A DNA stretch of 64,000 nt from Zymoseptoria tritici IPO323 (GCF_000219625.1 NC_018215.1:1116001-1180000); one strand, 5' to 3'; positions 24,995 through 36,499 are shown, numbered from the stretch's first letter. Program-made: numbers and translations. The notes: a model not told the origin generated them from the sequence alone.

Positions 24995-26624
24995 GCGACG
25001 CCAAACCTGCATCTGGTCCTTGGATCCGTTCGCACTTGGGGCCGTTGAGCAATCAAGCATCGTGCCGCGGTAGTGACAGTCCGCCGCTACGCAGCTAGTT
25101 GCTTATGGACCTCTGGCTTTCGTATTACCTCGCCGCAAACGCGCAAACCACGAACAGAAGTCTGGCGTACCACATGCCGTTAGCGGTCGACGGCGAACAG
25201 TGTTCCCAGGATCGGAAAGATGTCGTCCGACGGGAACCATGCACACCAACCAACAGCTCGAACTCGAACAAAGGACGACCCGGTAAAGCCAGGTACGGAC
25301 CGCGCAATCATCTGGGAGGATCGGCCGGCCGCCTCGCCGAACTCAAATCTCATCGAGCGAAGCTCAGAGGACAACGCAACTTGCCGGACCGCCTATCCGT
25401 GCCGCCAATATTTCTCGGGAGGTTGCATGCACGCTTCTTTGCTGCATGAACTCATCCCCATGATGATCAACGATGTATGATATGATATTTTATTTTGGGA
25501 CAAGGAGTCGAAGTTTTTCTTATTCCTCGGAGTTCGGATTGTCGGAAAAGCACGGGAAGCAAGAGATGTACCAACAACAGATGGACCTTCACAGGTATTG
25601 ATTTGTACTATTAGACATGTTAGCAAAACTCGACGGCAACACAGTGTATCAACATGATCTTCAGCTGCATTTTCACTGTCTGTTCAGCTCATCATCATTA
25701 CAGTTCAGCAGAGCGGCAGCAGGCTCAAAGGCACAGCTCCACCTCCAAACTCGAGCTCTTCATGTGCAAAGCCGACCAGATGCAACCGGCACCGGCACTA
25801 GCAGCACGGTAGAGCCCTACCGAAAGTGCGCAGCTCTTCCGCTCACAGATTGTACCAGTGGAATGACGTCGACACTAGTGTAACGCGGCAAAAGCTTCGA
25901 CTTGGGACGATGAGAATGCGAGCCGCCATCGACCACCTTCTCGAAGCAGTAAGTGTGCAGGAAGAAGGCACCGTCGTAAAGAATTCCACGAGATTGACCG
26001 CAGTTTCGTAGATGACAACCGTTCAACCTCGCCATCGGCTTTGCGTGAAAGCGGGATAGATGATCTGCCTCCAGTGACCATACACAGTCGTCGCTCTTCA
26101 GACTTCACTTGGCACCATCATCTCTCGCAACGCACTAGGACTCGCCTCCGAAGACTGATGGACCGAACTGCTTTAGCTCGACCCTTCTGCCAACGCGGGA
26201 GCGATGCAAGAAATTGATGATGAGAGCGGCAGACTTCGGGCCCTCGGGGTGTGCTCCGGACGAGTGGAGTTTGAAGTTGAGTTCGATGGTAGTTCTAGCC
26301 CGGCACCGGCAGGACAAGGTAATCTCGTACCGAACGACTGGCTTCTCTTTAGGCGTTGCGCAAGAGTTCTCCAAAATGGGGATGGCGTAAGTCGAACCCG
26401 GGAGATTTTTCGGAGTGATAATATCATTTCAGTGATAACATCATTTCGCTTGCGGTGATGAGGTCTACGAGAGTACTGCATACGAGGGGCGTGAGCTGGC
26501 CTGTTGGGAAGGTGGCTCGTGGATCTGAAGGGGCACTGAAGGGGCATTGGTTCGAGCCAAACACATTTCAAGGAGAATTTACAGATCCATTTCCAAATAT
26601 TGATGCATTTCACTATCATTCCCG
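24995..26624. other. No gene seen
   Basis: Convergent 3' flanks of the bZIP and dioxygenase genes. ORFs are short and motif-free. A direct repeat built on GTGATAA-ATCATTTC occurs twice in a row near 26415-26450. Confidence 0.45.
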
Positions 26625-27902
26625 TCAATGTGCTTCAACAGCCGTCTGCGAATTCACCGCAGCTTTGCTTTGCTCCCGCGCCTGCTCCGCTCTCAGCTCG
26701 CTCAACAATTCCGGATACCACCTCTCTCCAACATCTTGGTGCGACTTGATCCTATTCATCAACGTCGCCTCGCCGAGATGATTCCATCTGCCCTTCACAA
26801 ATGTGAATTCGACATCATCTCTCCGACCCCCGCCCTGCGCCGCGAGGATCTCCTGGCGTAGCGCTTTGACCGACTCGGGAACGTCCATGGACTCGAATTT
26901 GGCGTCGTACGACACGCCTTGGAAGAATGGAATGGAGAAGCGTGCGCCGCTGCCTGGCGAGGGTGACTGCACGCGGTGAGTAGTGCTGGCGCAAACGCCG
27001 CCTGTGAGGGCTTCAAGGCCTTGGCCGATGGCTACTACAAGCGTGCCGCGGATAGGTGGGCCTGAGGAATGGGTGAGTTAGTGACTCGAATATGAGCGAA
27101 GATGAAGTCTACTCACAATCGATCCACTCGCCTTGCGTGTTCTGTGCTTGTAGACCGCGATGGTCAGTGGCTTGGAGAAGGTAGGACGTGAGCATCGAGT
27201 CCTTGTGAGGACCGACTCCTTGTCCGGCTCCGGAGCCATTGTCCTGCCAGGCGTTAGGATGGCTCTGTGCAATTTCCTGACCGCGGAGAGTGCTTACCGG
27301 ATACTTCACAATCTTGAGCTTGTGTTGCTGGTCTCGATCGAAAAAGTTGTCGAAGGCATTGGAGGGCAAGCCCAGGCTTTCTGCGATCAAGCTGGTGAAG
27401 GTGATGCTCACTTCGCCCATCTTTGCCATATAATCCTCGAAGATGGGCCGGAAGTCGGGTAGGATCTTGTCGTTCGGCCATTGATTCGGAGCCAGTAAGT
27501 TGTGATACAGCGGGTCCTGTTCACCAGGCACAGGATGCGGTGTGCTCAGATCGAGTTGCTCTCGCCAGTCTGCGTTTTTGGCAGTTATTTCGTTGCCCAA
27601 TCGACTGTAGCCCAAGAAGCTGGGGGCATTCTTCATCTCGATGGCGAGCTTCTCCTGCTCCGGCAGGTCGAAGAAACGGATTCCTTCTTGACAGACCTGC
27701 GATATGATCAGGTCTTGCTCGGACGTTGTCTGCTTGTGCTAACACATACCCGATCGTAGACATCTTGATCGATGCCAACATTCTTGATGTACAAGAACCC
27801 GACGTTGAGCAGAGCGTCTCGCAGTTTCTTCAAGAATACAGGCTTCGTTGCCACCTCATTCGCCTCCGACAGGTCCAAGATGGGAATCTCCTTGAATGCC
27901 AT
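26625..27902 (-). CDS. 2-oxoglutarate/Fe(II) oxygenase, IPNS-like
   Basis: Four exons (27902-27750, 27696-27298, 27243-27117, 27061-26625) with introns of 53, 54 and 55 bp give 371 aa. The N-terminal DIOX_N domain (IPILDLSEA, GFLYIKNVG) is followed by the 2OG-Fe(II) core with H-x-D in GPHKDSM, the distal His in STTHRV, and the 2OG-binding R-x-S in ARFSIPFF. The family includes isopenicillin N synthase-like enzymes, flavonol- and gibberellin-type oxidases and many fungal proteins of unknown substrate. No biosynthetic cluster surrounds it. All three introns are short and uniform, and the frame is kept at each. Confidence 0.9.
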
Positions 27903-29180
27903 GTCGATGTCTTGCTTACCCCACCTCGACTCTCACCCCCACAGGCTCTCTTCTCCACGGAACTCTCTATGAGGAAACCGAATGAATAGCAAACACGGCT
28001 GCAATGCCAGACGCTTTCACGAAGCTCACAAGACACAATACTGCGAAGAGAAACAATTCCATGGTCCTCAGTAAGGTCTGGTTGCGTCGGCTTCGTTTGC
28101 TTGCTTCCGTGGGGCAAAGGCTGATACCATAGCGGGGTAGAAGTACCTCATTTTCCCATCTTATCAAGAGGTGAAGTCATCTCCAATCTCCAACCTCTTC
28201 CGTCATGTGATCCCGTGCGACAACACTTCACGACATCAGACCGCCGAGTATGAGGCGAACAAAGGCGAGGCGAATTCACCGTGCTCCGCCTGGATGACGG
28301 CAATGTGCTGTACACCGCACTCTTTGACCAGCTTCTCCCGGTTCAAAGGCCGATCCCTTCAACCCCACTTCCCACCACTCCGCGCGTCCAAATCCTACGA
28401 GCATGGATACCTTGTCTTGAGAAGCACCTTCACTCCGAAAACCACCCATGGACTTGGCGAGATACAGTCACAATTCGATATTCCGGTCCGCGACTCCTCC
28501 CGACTACGTACCATCGCCCGAGACCATTATTCCCGATCACGCTCCGTGTCATTCCGCTCTCGACTTACCCAGAGACCCCTCCTTCACCTGGAGAGCCTTT
28601 TCTCGAAACGCCTCCGAGTCGCACCATGCCAGGCACGAACCTCTGTCTCGGCATACGAGCAGCACCTAAGCGACACGTTTCGGTTGAGCGACGAGAAGTG
28701 TCACAACACCTGACTCTTGTTACTCTGGGGAACTGGGGAAAATTCCCGCACGCGGCACCACCAGTTTGTGAAGACAATAAAGGCTATCACGTATACGCTT
28801 AGGGTATCAGATATAAGCAGGCATGGTTGTTCTCCCTTGGCTGCGTCCTGCAGATGCCATCAGGCGAAAACCTTCCCAGCTTGCCGGACGCCAACGCTCA
28901 GCCACCTGGTTGTATGCCTTGATTTATTCCAGGGGTTGTTGTGATATCGCACATGCATAAAAGCAGCAAGGGTTTCTCAACGCATGGTCGGAGCTATTGT
29001 TTTGGGTGACTTCCTATTCTGGACGCTTCCGCTGTGCGTCGACAACCTCAACGGTCTGGACTTCCGACATGGAGAAGATCAGGATCGGAGGGAAGTATTG
29101 CGGCACTCCTCGTGAAGTCCTCGCTGCTGTATGCCGTGCGGCTTCTCGAGCGCCGCAAACTTGGTACTCAAGCACGGGAT
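27903..29180. other. No resolvable gene
   Basis: The left part is the promoter of the dioxygenase gene. On the plus strand at 28171-28802 two frames are open for 170-180 codons at the same time, which suggests composition bias rather than a gene. No domain is recognised. Confidence 0.45.
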
Positions 29181-29963
29181 TTAGCCGGCACGGTAGTCAG
29201 CACGATGCTCTCCGTCGCCGTCGTGCACCACGTCCTCACTGTCCTCATCATCATCCTCATACCCACCCTGGTACTCAAGCACGTCAGCCAAGGTAGGCTT
29301 GAACATGCCATCAATTTCATCCATCAGTGCGTTCGCTCTCAGCTCGTCCGCTTTTTGGACGACTTCGTCCGCTTGCTTCGCCTTTGCTTCACTTTCAAGT
29401 ATATCCTCTTCGTCACTCCAGGTCTAACTGCCAGTGCGCGTGCGGGCAATGTCACGAGCGTCTTGATATTCCTCATCTGGATTTTCCTCTTCTGCCTCTT
29501 CATCTGCTCGATTTTGTCCATCACGTTCTCCTGACTCCTTGTGGATATCTCCTGCTGTGTCTTTTCGCTTGTCCGCCTTCTCGGTAGCAGTCTTGTTCTT
29601 GCTTGTTGCAGACAGGCTCAATGGCTGACCTACTGCGGCGAGGAACCGCTGTCGGAGGCTACTATCATGCAGTAAGCCCTGGAGAGTGGCCAGCCATGTT
29701 GTAGTTGTAAGACCTGTGTCATCGAGGCGTGGTAATTTGCCCTGAACAAACGCTACAACGCTTCGAAGAAAATGCGCGTATGCGTTGCCTCCTTCATCTG
29801 ATTGCTCCGGTGATTCACGTGTGCCGCGGGATGGTGTTGTGGGCATGGTGCACTCCTTCCTCGCTGGCAAAGTGATTCTGTCGATGGCTCGCAATGAGGC
29901 CTGGCGACGCGGACGATGGACTCCGACTGCATCAGGATAGCAGGAAGCGATCATGGTCAACAA
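29181..29963 (-). pseudogene. Hypothetical acidic protein ORF interrupted by in-frame TAG
   Basis: A single minus-strand frame of 261 codons is open from 29963 to the TAA at 29181 except for one TAG at 29424-29426 (codon 180). Both sides look coding. Upstream is a helical segment (FLRSVVAFVQGKLPRL, WLATLQGLLHDSSLRQRFL) followed by a charged run. Downstream is a similarly charged helix (SDEEDILESEAKAKQADEVV) and an acidic end with NALMDEIDGMFKP. No intron of normal size removes the TAG. CAG to TAG is a C:G to T:A change in a CpA context. It could be a real nonsense allele, read-through, a sequencing error, or two separate genes. The frame also stays open upstream of 29963 to about 30017 with an acceptor-like TTCACAG there, so an upstream exon is possible. 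Family not recognised. Confidence 0.5.
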
Positions 29964-30092
29964 TTGTCTGTTCGTAGTGAATGTCTCAGTGAACGTCGTC
30001 TTCGATGTTCGACTTGTCTCATCTACTCTGTGAAGTGTCTATTATCTATTCGGCAGCGTTTGCATAAAGCGAATCATACCAGCTACGCATCA

Positions 30093-31293
30093 TCATCGCC
30101 AGCGCCAAACACTCCACCAGCACCGCACTTCGGACAACTCCTCGCCATTTCCTGTTGACCAGTCGTCGAAGCCAACCTCTTCCCCTTCCTCTGCGATAGT
30201 CAAGCCCAGATCTTGCATTCTATCTCGAAAATCTTGCCTTTCGGGTGAGTAGGTGTCTCGAAGAGGCATCTCTATCACCACTCTTGCGCTCTCGCCACGA
30301 CTGAGATGGTGGTCAATTGCTTGGACCAGCCACCGAGGGTGGTCTGAACTGTAAATCGGGTCTGCGGCGAGGATGAGCGGGAACAGATGCTGATCGCCAT
30401 TCAGCGTGTCGTTCAAGTGGAATGCTCCGGGATCTGTCCAGTCCAATACAGCAGCATCTACACTCGCGCCGTGCATGTCGAGTACAGCAGTATTCGCAGT
30501 AGCGTTGCGCTGCAGGTTAGGAACTATCTCAGGCAAGTCCGTGAGCACAACGTGTCTCTGCAAGATAACAGCAGTAGCCAGACCGACGAGTCCAGTGCCA
30601 GCGCCAAGCTCCAACATGGGTACAGTATCCGACAAAGAGGGAAGCGTATCTCGTAGAATCGCCATTCGTTTGGCCAGCAAATAAGAAGAGGCCCATGTCT
30701 TCAATCCCAAATTGTCTTCTGTCAGGGAGGGCTCATGCAGTACGATGTCGACGCCCTCATCAACATTGTCCGGCGACATTGGAATGAAAAAGCCGCGTTG
30801 CATGTCTCCCATGGCAGATCTGCCCGCGCGCTCTGTCAGCCGCTGAGAAGCGGCCTCCCAAATGCGCTCCTTTGTGTCGTCATCCTCGATCCATGCGAGA
30901 CGACTTGAAATGATCTTCGTCAGGTAACCCGGCACGCCCTCGGGATTGACCTTTCGACTTCTGCGAAGTGGCGTGGAAGCACCGCTAAGGGGCGTGCGAG
31001 GGGTACCGCTGCGAGGTGTCGCCTCCCAGGAAGGTGGCTCGCTTGACAAATCGTTCAACACGGACAGTAGGGACTTCGAGGATGGCTTGGTGTGAATTTG
31101 CGGGAGGTCAAGCACTGCATTAACGAGCTGTCAGCTGCATGACCTAGTCGAGGTGTGCATGCGGCGGCGCGACCTCTGGACACAGCCACCGGAAATTTTA
31201 CGTACCATCAATGATCTCCTGTTGGGCATCCAATCCTAGATCGCTCGCAGTTATGGTCACGGGAACCATTCCATCGGTCCTTTCGGCCGCCAT
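30093..31293 (-). CDS. Family-16 (lysine) methyltransferase
   Basis: Two exons (31293-31206, 31114-30093) with a 91-bp intron give 369 aa. The SAM-binding motif I is plain (MLELGAGTGLVGLA), motif II follows (VVLTDLPEIVPNLQRN), and the post-motif DPIYSSDHP has the D-x-x-Y signature of seven-beta-strand lysine methyltransferases (METTL21/FAM86/Rrg1-like). The acidic end with CWWSVWRWR is typical of the fungal branch. The N-terminal about 100 residues, with SGTPRTPLSG repeats, are disordered and probably regulatory. The substrate is unknown; translation factors are common targets in this family. The Met at 31115 that opens exon 2's frame lies in the intron and is not the start. Confidence 0.86.
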
Positions 31294-31701
31294 CGCTCCA
31301 GCTTTCTTTTCATGCTCATGCACGGGGTATGTAGCTACCTAGTCTGCGGACCGAAATCGAGATGCGAGGAACGCACGGACCAATCAACCACGTCGGACCC
31401 GGGACTAGCTGCATTGAGAGATGCCGCCATCGGGCTTCAATGCAGCTCAGCGATGCCTTGCAGAAGCGTTCATGCGGTTGTATCTTCTCCCGCTCAAGCT
31501 GCAGACTCCAAGCTCCTAAGGACCGCTTGGTGCGGTGTAATTCGAGCGACAGCGGGGAGATACTTTCCGAACAGGGCTCTGTAGACTTTTACAGAACCAT
31601 GCCTAATGCTCAACTCCCAACTTGCAGCGCAACTTTCTCCGCCCAAGTTTCGCTCCGTTGGCCGGGTTCGTTCGATCTAAGCGGGGGAGCAGAGGTGCCT
31701 C
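31294..31701. other. Intergenic, methyltransferase / VPS28
   Basis: 408 bp containing the methyltransferase promoter and the 3' flank of VPS28. No gene seen. Confidence 0.5.
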
Positions 31702-32557
31702 TCAATCGAGGATCGACTTGAACCCTTCGTAAGCCGCGTTCAGGTCGAATTGCAGCTCCCTCGCTTGCTCTGGACTAAGATCCTCGGCCGCGCGCATCTG
31801 GTTCAAGGTAATCAACCACTGGACGATCTTGCCCTTATTCTCAAAGTCGCGGTCCGTGACCTTGTTCACAGCCTGGATCGTGTCGACCAAGATCGGATGT
31901 AGTGTGTCCTTGGACAGGATGTTCATTCGTATTGCATCGAACAGCGTGATGAAGTTCTCCGACGCGGACACGATAGCTGAAGCGTTGGCAGCCCCTGGAC
32001 CATTCCCAGATCCATAAGAGTTGCTGTTCCGATTCATCTGTGAGCCCGTACGGTTAGGTGCGGTCTCAATGGTTGCTGGCAGGCCAATCTTCAATCGCTC
32101 CGTTGCTTTTGGTACATCGAGCTTCGCGTTTCGTTAGTTGTGTTCCATGCGCTGCTTTGATCCCGTATTCAACATACATTCCATTCTGCCTTAAAGCGAT
32201 CCAAGTCGCCGAACGCAGCGTGAACATGATCATCCGCCAAGTTGCTCTTGTACTGTCGCAGTAATCGATCGCATGTCTCCGTGTACTCCGACTCTTTTAT
32301 ACTGTCTCTCAAATACGCCTTTTCCAGTGCCTCCAAAGTGACAATGATGCTGTAAATTTCGGCGAGTGATTCGTAGAGATCTCGTTCAGCTGCTGTGTCG
32401 GCAAGCTTCACTTCCTGTGGGCGAGCTTAGCAGGCTTCCATGGAGCGGGAGAGCTTCGAAAGCATACTTCGTCGAGATTGATGGTTGCAGTGAGATTGCT
32501 GGAGGGCGTATAGCTGTATGGAGTCGGCGCGTAAGCCAATTGCTGTTGCGCATACAT
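31702..32557 (-). CDS. VPS28: ESCRT-I subunit Vps28
   Basis: Three exons (32557-32468, 32414-32178, 32121-31702) with introns of 53 and 56 bp give 248 aa, the normal Vps28 length. The product begins MYAQQQLAYAPTPYSYTP. The N-terminal core domain (EVKLADTAAERDLYESLAEI through the LEALEKAYLRDSI helices) is followed by a Ser/Asn/Gly-rich linker and the C-terminal four-helix bundle (FITLFDAIRMNILSKDTLHP to the end). Vps28 joins Vps23 and Vps37 in ESCRT-I for multivesicular-body sorting; its C-terminal domain recruits ESCRT-II (Vps36). An overlapping 206-codon ORF in another frame is a shadow; the splice-joined frame alone carries the conserved sequence. Confidence 0.95.
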
Positions 32558-32719
32558 GTTTGTGTGAGCGAGTCGATGTCATCCTCGTGGAGCTGTCGCA
32601 TGGTGAGGATCGTCAGAGGCCGGCGAAACTTCGGGCCCTGATTTGAAGGTCGAGGAAACTTTTGTGACTTTTGCCAATCGCTGCCATTTTCTTCATCTTC
32701 AATACACAACACCTCCGAA
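32558..32719. promoter_or_regulatory. Compact divergent promoter, VPS28 / NOC2
   Basis: Only 162 bp separate the two divergent start codons, so both promoters and 5' leaders must share or overlap here. Confidence 0.6.
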
Positions 32720-34978
32720 ATGGCGCAAAAGAAGTCCACGAAGAAGTTCGAGCGCGAGCATCTGAAGGACACACTCGAACGCCGTAAAGGTCTCAAGAAA
32801 ACGAAGCAGCAGCAACAACTCAAGGCGAAGAAAAAGTCTCGACGAGCAGAAGAGGAAGGGAAAGATGGGAAGGATGCGGATAATGATGCGGTTGCAGCCA
32901 GCGCTGGGAGGCAAGAAGCCGCAAGCAAGATCAAGGATATGAGCATGGATGATTTCTTCCAGGGCGGCTTCGATGTGCCAGAGCTATCGGGCAAGAAGGG
33001 AAGCAAGAGGAAGCGGGTCGAGGTTCAAGAGGAGGAAGATGATTCAGCGTCGGATGTGTCTTTCGAACAAGAACCTGTTGCCGCCGGTAGCGATACGGAC
33101 TCGGACTCTGGCAGCGATGAAGGAGACTTCAAGGAACAGCTGGATGCTTTGGCAGAGAAGGACCCGGAACTTCACAAGATGCTGCGAAAGGACGAGCCGG
33201 AATTGTTTGACGACCTGGACGATTTGCAAATCAGTGGAGACGAGAGCGACGAACCGCAGCGCAAGAAGCAGAGACAGGACGATTCGGACGATGAGATGGG
33301 AGGCTCTGGCAAGATTGAATTGGACAAAGCTACCATCAAGAAGTGGTCAAAGAGTCTGACTGAACAACATTCTCTCCGCGCTGCAAAAGAGGTTGTTATT
33401 GCCTTCCGATCTGCCGCGCAGGTGTCTTCGGCCGAAGCAGAGGAGAAGGACTTCAAATACTCTGTCTCGAATCCGGAAGTCTACCATCTGTTGCTCACCA
33501 CAGCATTGAAGCAAATCCCGGACATCTTCGAGCATCACCTCCCGGTACAGGAAACCAAAGGCGGAAAGGTACACGTGCCCACCGAGTCGAAAAAGTTCAA
33601 GTCGCTTGCGCCTCTGCTGAGGTCTCAAGTTTCAGGGATCTTGCATCTTCTCGACCATCTGTCGGATCCGGCGACTTTACGATTGACATTGGCCTCTACT
33701 CTCCCACTTCTGCCATACTTGCTGTCGTTCAAGAAGCTCGTCCGCGATGTTGCAAAGGCGGTCACAGGAGTCTGGTCATCATCCTCAAATACAGAGAGCG
33801 CTCGTATCGCAGCCTTCCTCGTCATGCGGAAATTGGTCGTGATAGGCGATGCAAGCATTCGTGAGAACGCGTTCAAAGCTATCTACCAAGCGCTGGTCAA
33901 GAGCAGTCGCAACACCACTGGCCACACGATGCCGGGAGTGAACTTGATGAAGAACTCGGCTGCAGAACTTTGGGGCATCCCTGGAGGCGACGGCGGAGTA
34001 GCGTATACTACTGCTTTCTCGTTCATCCGCAGTCTGGCGATCCATTTGCGTGGCAGCATTACCAACAACTCAGGTGAGAGCTACAAGACGATCTACAACT
34101 GGCAATACGTTCACAGTCTGGACTTCTGGAGCAGAGTGTTGGCGGCACATTGTACGGAGCCCACATCGCCTCTGCGACCACTCATCTACCCGTTGGTCCA
34201 GGTCACTCTCGGAGCACTGCGACTCATCCCGACTGCCACCTACTTCCCTCTGCGTTTCCAGCTCGTCCGCTCGCTCCTCCGTATAAGTCTGGCGACCGGA
34301 ACGTACATTCCTCTTGCTGCGCCATTGTACGAAGTCTTCAACAGCGCCGAGATGAGAAGAGCACCCAAGCCTGGCACCCTGAAGCCTCTCGACTTCAGCG
34401 TCGCCATTCGCGCGCCCAAGTCCTACCTCCGCACACGTGTCTACCAGGATGGCGTCGCTGAGCAAGCTCAGGAACTCCTTTCAGAGTTCTTCGTGCTCTG
34501 GGCGAAGAACATCGCTTTCCCAGAGCTCGCACTTCCCGTAGTGGTGATGCTGAAGCGCTGGCTGAAGGAGGTCAACCAGCGTGGCGCAGCAAAGGGAGGC
34601 AACAAGAACCAAAAGGTCAACACTATGATGCAATTGTTGGTTCAGAAGCTCGAGGCGAATTCGCGTTGGATCGAGGAGAGAAGAGCGAAGGTCGAGTTTG
34701 CGCCGAACGATCGCAGAGGCGTGGAGAAGTTCTTAGCGGAGACTTCGTGGGACAAGACGCCTCTCGGTGCGTATGTGGTTGGCCAGAGGAAGACGAGAGA
34801 AGAGAAGGCAAGGATAGTTGAGGAGAGCCGAAAGGAGGAGGAGAGGAGGAGGCAGAAGGAAAAAGACACTCGAGGTGGAGATCAGGTGGATGAGGACGAA
34901 TCTGAGAGCGAGGAGGAAGACGAGGACGAGATGGAGATTGACGGCGAGGACGGCAACGAGGAAGATGAGAGCGAGTAA
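32720..34978 (+). CDS. NOC2: Nucleolar complex protein 2 (60S biogenesis)
   Basis: A single exon of 752 aa. The N-terminal about 210 residues are highly charged, with basic nuclear/nucleolar-type runs (RRKGLKKTKQQQQLKAKKKS, KKGSKRKR) and acidic Ser/Asp tracts. The Noc2 domain occupies about residues 300-650, with the family segments WGIPGGDGGVAYTTAFSFIR and YTLTHSLDFWSR-like NWQYVHSLDFWSR. The C-terminus is Lys/Glu then Asp/Glu-rich, ending in a long acidic tail. Noc2 pairs with Noc1 in the nucleolus and with Noc3 in the nucleoplasm to mature and export pre-60S particles. No intron, in contrast to its neighbours. Confidence 0.94.
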   Translation: MAQKKSTKKFEREHLKDTLERRKGLKKTKQQQQLKAKKKSRRAEEEGKDGKDADNDAVAASAGRQEAASKIKDMSMDDFFQGGFDVPELSGKKGSKRKRVEVQEEEDDSASDVSFEQEPVAAGSDTDSDSGSDEGDFKEQLDALAEKDPELHKMLRKDEPELFDDLDDLQISGDESDEPQRKKQRQDDSDDEMGGSGKIELDKATIKKWSKSLTEQHSLRAAKEVVIAFRSAAQVSSAEAEEKDFKYSVSNPEVYHLLLTTALKQIPDIFEHHLPVQETKGGKVHVPTESKKFKSLAPLLRSQVSGILHLLDHLSDPATLRLTLASTLPLLPYLLSFKKLVRDVAKAVTGVWSSSSNTESARIAAFLVMRKLVVIGDASIRENAFKAIYQALVKSSRNTTGHTMPGVNLMKNSAAELWGIPGGDGGVAYTTAFSFIRSLAIHLRGSITNNSGESYKTIYNWQYVHSLDFWSRVLAAHCTEPTSPLRPLIYPLVQVTLGALRLIPTATYFPLRFQLVRSLLRISLATGTYIPLAAPLYEVFNSAEMRRAPKPGTLKPLDFSVAIRAPKSYLRTRVYQDGVAEQAQELLSEFFVLWAKNIAFPELALPVVVMLKRWLKEVNQRGAAKGGNKNQKVNTMMQLLVQKLEANSRWIEERRAKVEFAPNDRRGVEKFLAETSWDKTPLGAYVVGQRKTREEKARIVEESRKEEERRRQKEKDTRGGDQVDEDESESEEEDEDEMEIDGEDGNEEDESE

Positions 34979-35596
34979 GCTGTGATCACATGCGAATACA
35001 GGTTCCGACTCGGCCATCCAAGCTCTAGCACTGTCACTTTCGCGCGTTCTTTGCAGTCGCCATTGCACGGACCATGCAAGCTCATGTGTTAATATAACCT
35101 CGTCGAGTGTGCCAGACTTGACCTCTCACCTCGAACAAACACATTCCACCACCGAATCGACTCCTTCAACAACCACCCACCACGACTTCGAACATTATCT
35201 GACCGACCTGCACAGCCACATTCGCGTACCGCTACATCACTGAGACCGGCTCGCTGACTTACCTGCACCCACTGAATAACGGTACAGCTGCCGTAGTGTT
35301 ACGACGATAAAGGCCGGCACGGTTATTGAAAACTACTTGGAGTCACGAGTACGAATGGCTGGACAGCCTCACTTTGGTCTCGGTCTAACTTTACATTCCC
35401 AGGCAAACTCATCGTCGGTCCGTAGGAGCGTGGAAGTCGTCAGCTGTCAACGTGCGACGCGCCTTGACTCGCTTCTGATTCGAGTTCCTCTTCAAGTACC
35501 CAAGGTCCTCGACAATTTGTGACAAGTCAGTCCTCGGCCTCTTCGCGGAACAAGACAATACATCCCGCCCCTCAAACAACCTACGCATCAACCAAC
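34979..35596. other. Intergenic, NOC2 to hypothetical gene
   Basis: 618 bp. A CA-rich pyrimidine leader (runs of CACC, CAACC) around 35130-35280 resembles fungal promoter or 5' UTR sequence. No gene seen. Confidence 0.5.
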
Positions 35597-36499
35597 ATGG
35601 CCGACTCAAACGAGGCCAGCTTCACGAGCCAGCGTGCTCGCCTGCTCAATCGGGTCAACGCGAACGCCAGAGCCGTCATGGAAGGACTGTGGGACAACAT
35701 CAAGAAGCCGTATAAGCCAACCAGTCCTCCTGCTCGACCAGATGACGAAGAATGGAAGACTTTGGTGAGCCTGCAGGACAAATTCGTCCGTTGGGTTGCC
35801 GAACGCCGTGCGTGCAAGACGCGCGAAGCAAAAGAAGAGCTGAGCTACAAGATCATCATGGAATGTCGCGAGGACTTTCCAAAGATCGCGTCCAGAGAGT
35901 TTGAAGAGCCCGATCTGCCCGATTCGATGAAGCCGCGTGATCCTGCACCAACGCCTACTCCTGAGCCAGAAGAGTCAGCCCAGCCGCAAGCTCCGACACT
36001 GCCAGTCGCAGACCCGTTCGTTGCAGCGCCAGCAATCCGAGCCCCTGGCGCCCAAACATCACGGCTCTCAAATTCAGCTCAGCCAGGACAACTGAACCGA
36101 GCACAATCGAGCCTCTTCCCGGCTACCCCGACTCCTCAAAACAACTCCCCAGCCCGCGCCCATCGATCTGGCCCGATCATCTTAGACGACGACGAAGAAG
36201 ATGGTATCAAGCGAGAGCGGGACGACGACTACGATCCCACCCTGTCTCCCCCACCTCCATCGGACGCTGGGCCGACCCCAGGACCGACTGTCGGGCCAAA
36301 GGACGCTTCCAAGCCGAAGCGAAAGCGCCAGCGGATCGAAGATTTTGCCATGCTAGTCAGATCTGAGGATCCGGCGGACCTGAGATATTTGAGGAAACGC
36401 ATCGTCAACAAGCATGAGGCGCAGCTCATGCAGATCGATCATCAGCTGGAGAAGCTGGGTGCGAGGGTTGAAGGCGGAAACGAGGGAGGTGGTGCTTGA
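35597..36499 (+). CDS. Hypothetical protein, helical N- and C-terminus
   Basis: A single exon of 300 aa from MADSNEASF. Residues about 10-110 are predicted mainly helical and charged (RARLLNRVNANARAVMEGLW, WVAERRACKTREAKEELSYK). The middle is Pro/Ala-rich and disordered, followed by an acidic DDDEEDG patch and a basic KPKRKRQR that looks like a nuclear localisation signal. It ends in a helix (LRYLRKRIVNKHEAQLMQID). Not a family I recognise. The domain order suggests a nuclear protein; that is inference. The frame continues upstream to 35519 without clear coding character. Confidence 0.7.
   Translation: MADSNEASFTSQRARLLNRVNANARAVMEGLWDNIKKPYKPTSPPARPDDEEWKTLVSLQDKFVRWVAERRACKTREAKEELSYKIIMECREDFPKIASREFEEPDLPDSMKPRDPAPTPTPEPEESAQPQAPTLPVADPFVAAPAIRAPGAQTSRLSNSAQPGQLNRAQSSLFPATPTPQNNSPARAHRSGPIILDDDEEDGIKRERDDDYDPTLSPPPPSDAGPTPGPTVGPKDASKPKRKRQRIEDFAMLVRSEDPADLRYLRKRIVNKHEAQLMQIDHQLEKLGARVEGGNEGGGA

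Noticed and set aside
26380..26400. tRNA-like GGTTCGA box on the minus strand
   Set aside because: No acceptor, D or anticodon stems can be formed at the correct spacing.
28171..28802. Overlapping plus-strand ORFs of about 175 codons
   Set aside because: Two frames are open together without a domain or splice logic; I treat them as composition effects.
26625..31293. A secondary-metabolite cluster (oxygenase plus methyltransferase nearby)
   Set aside because: No polyketide synthase, peptide synthetase, terpene synthase or transporter accompanies them, and the methyltransferase belongs to a protein-modifying family.
32386..33006. 206-codon minus-strand ORF across VPS28 exon 1 and the NOC2 start
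   Set aside because: It overlaps two solid genes in other frames and carries no family sequence.
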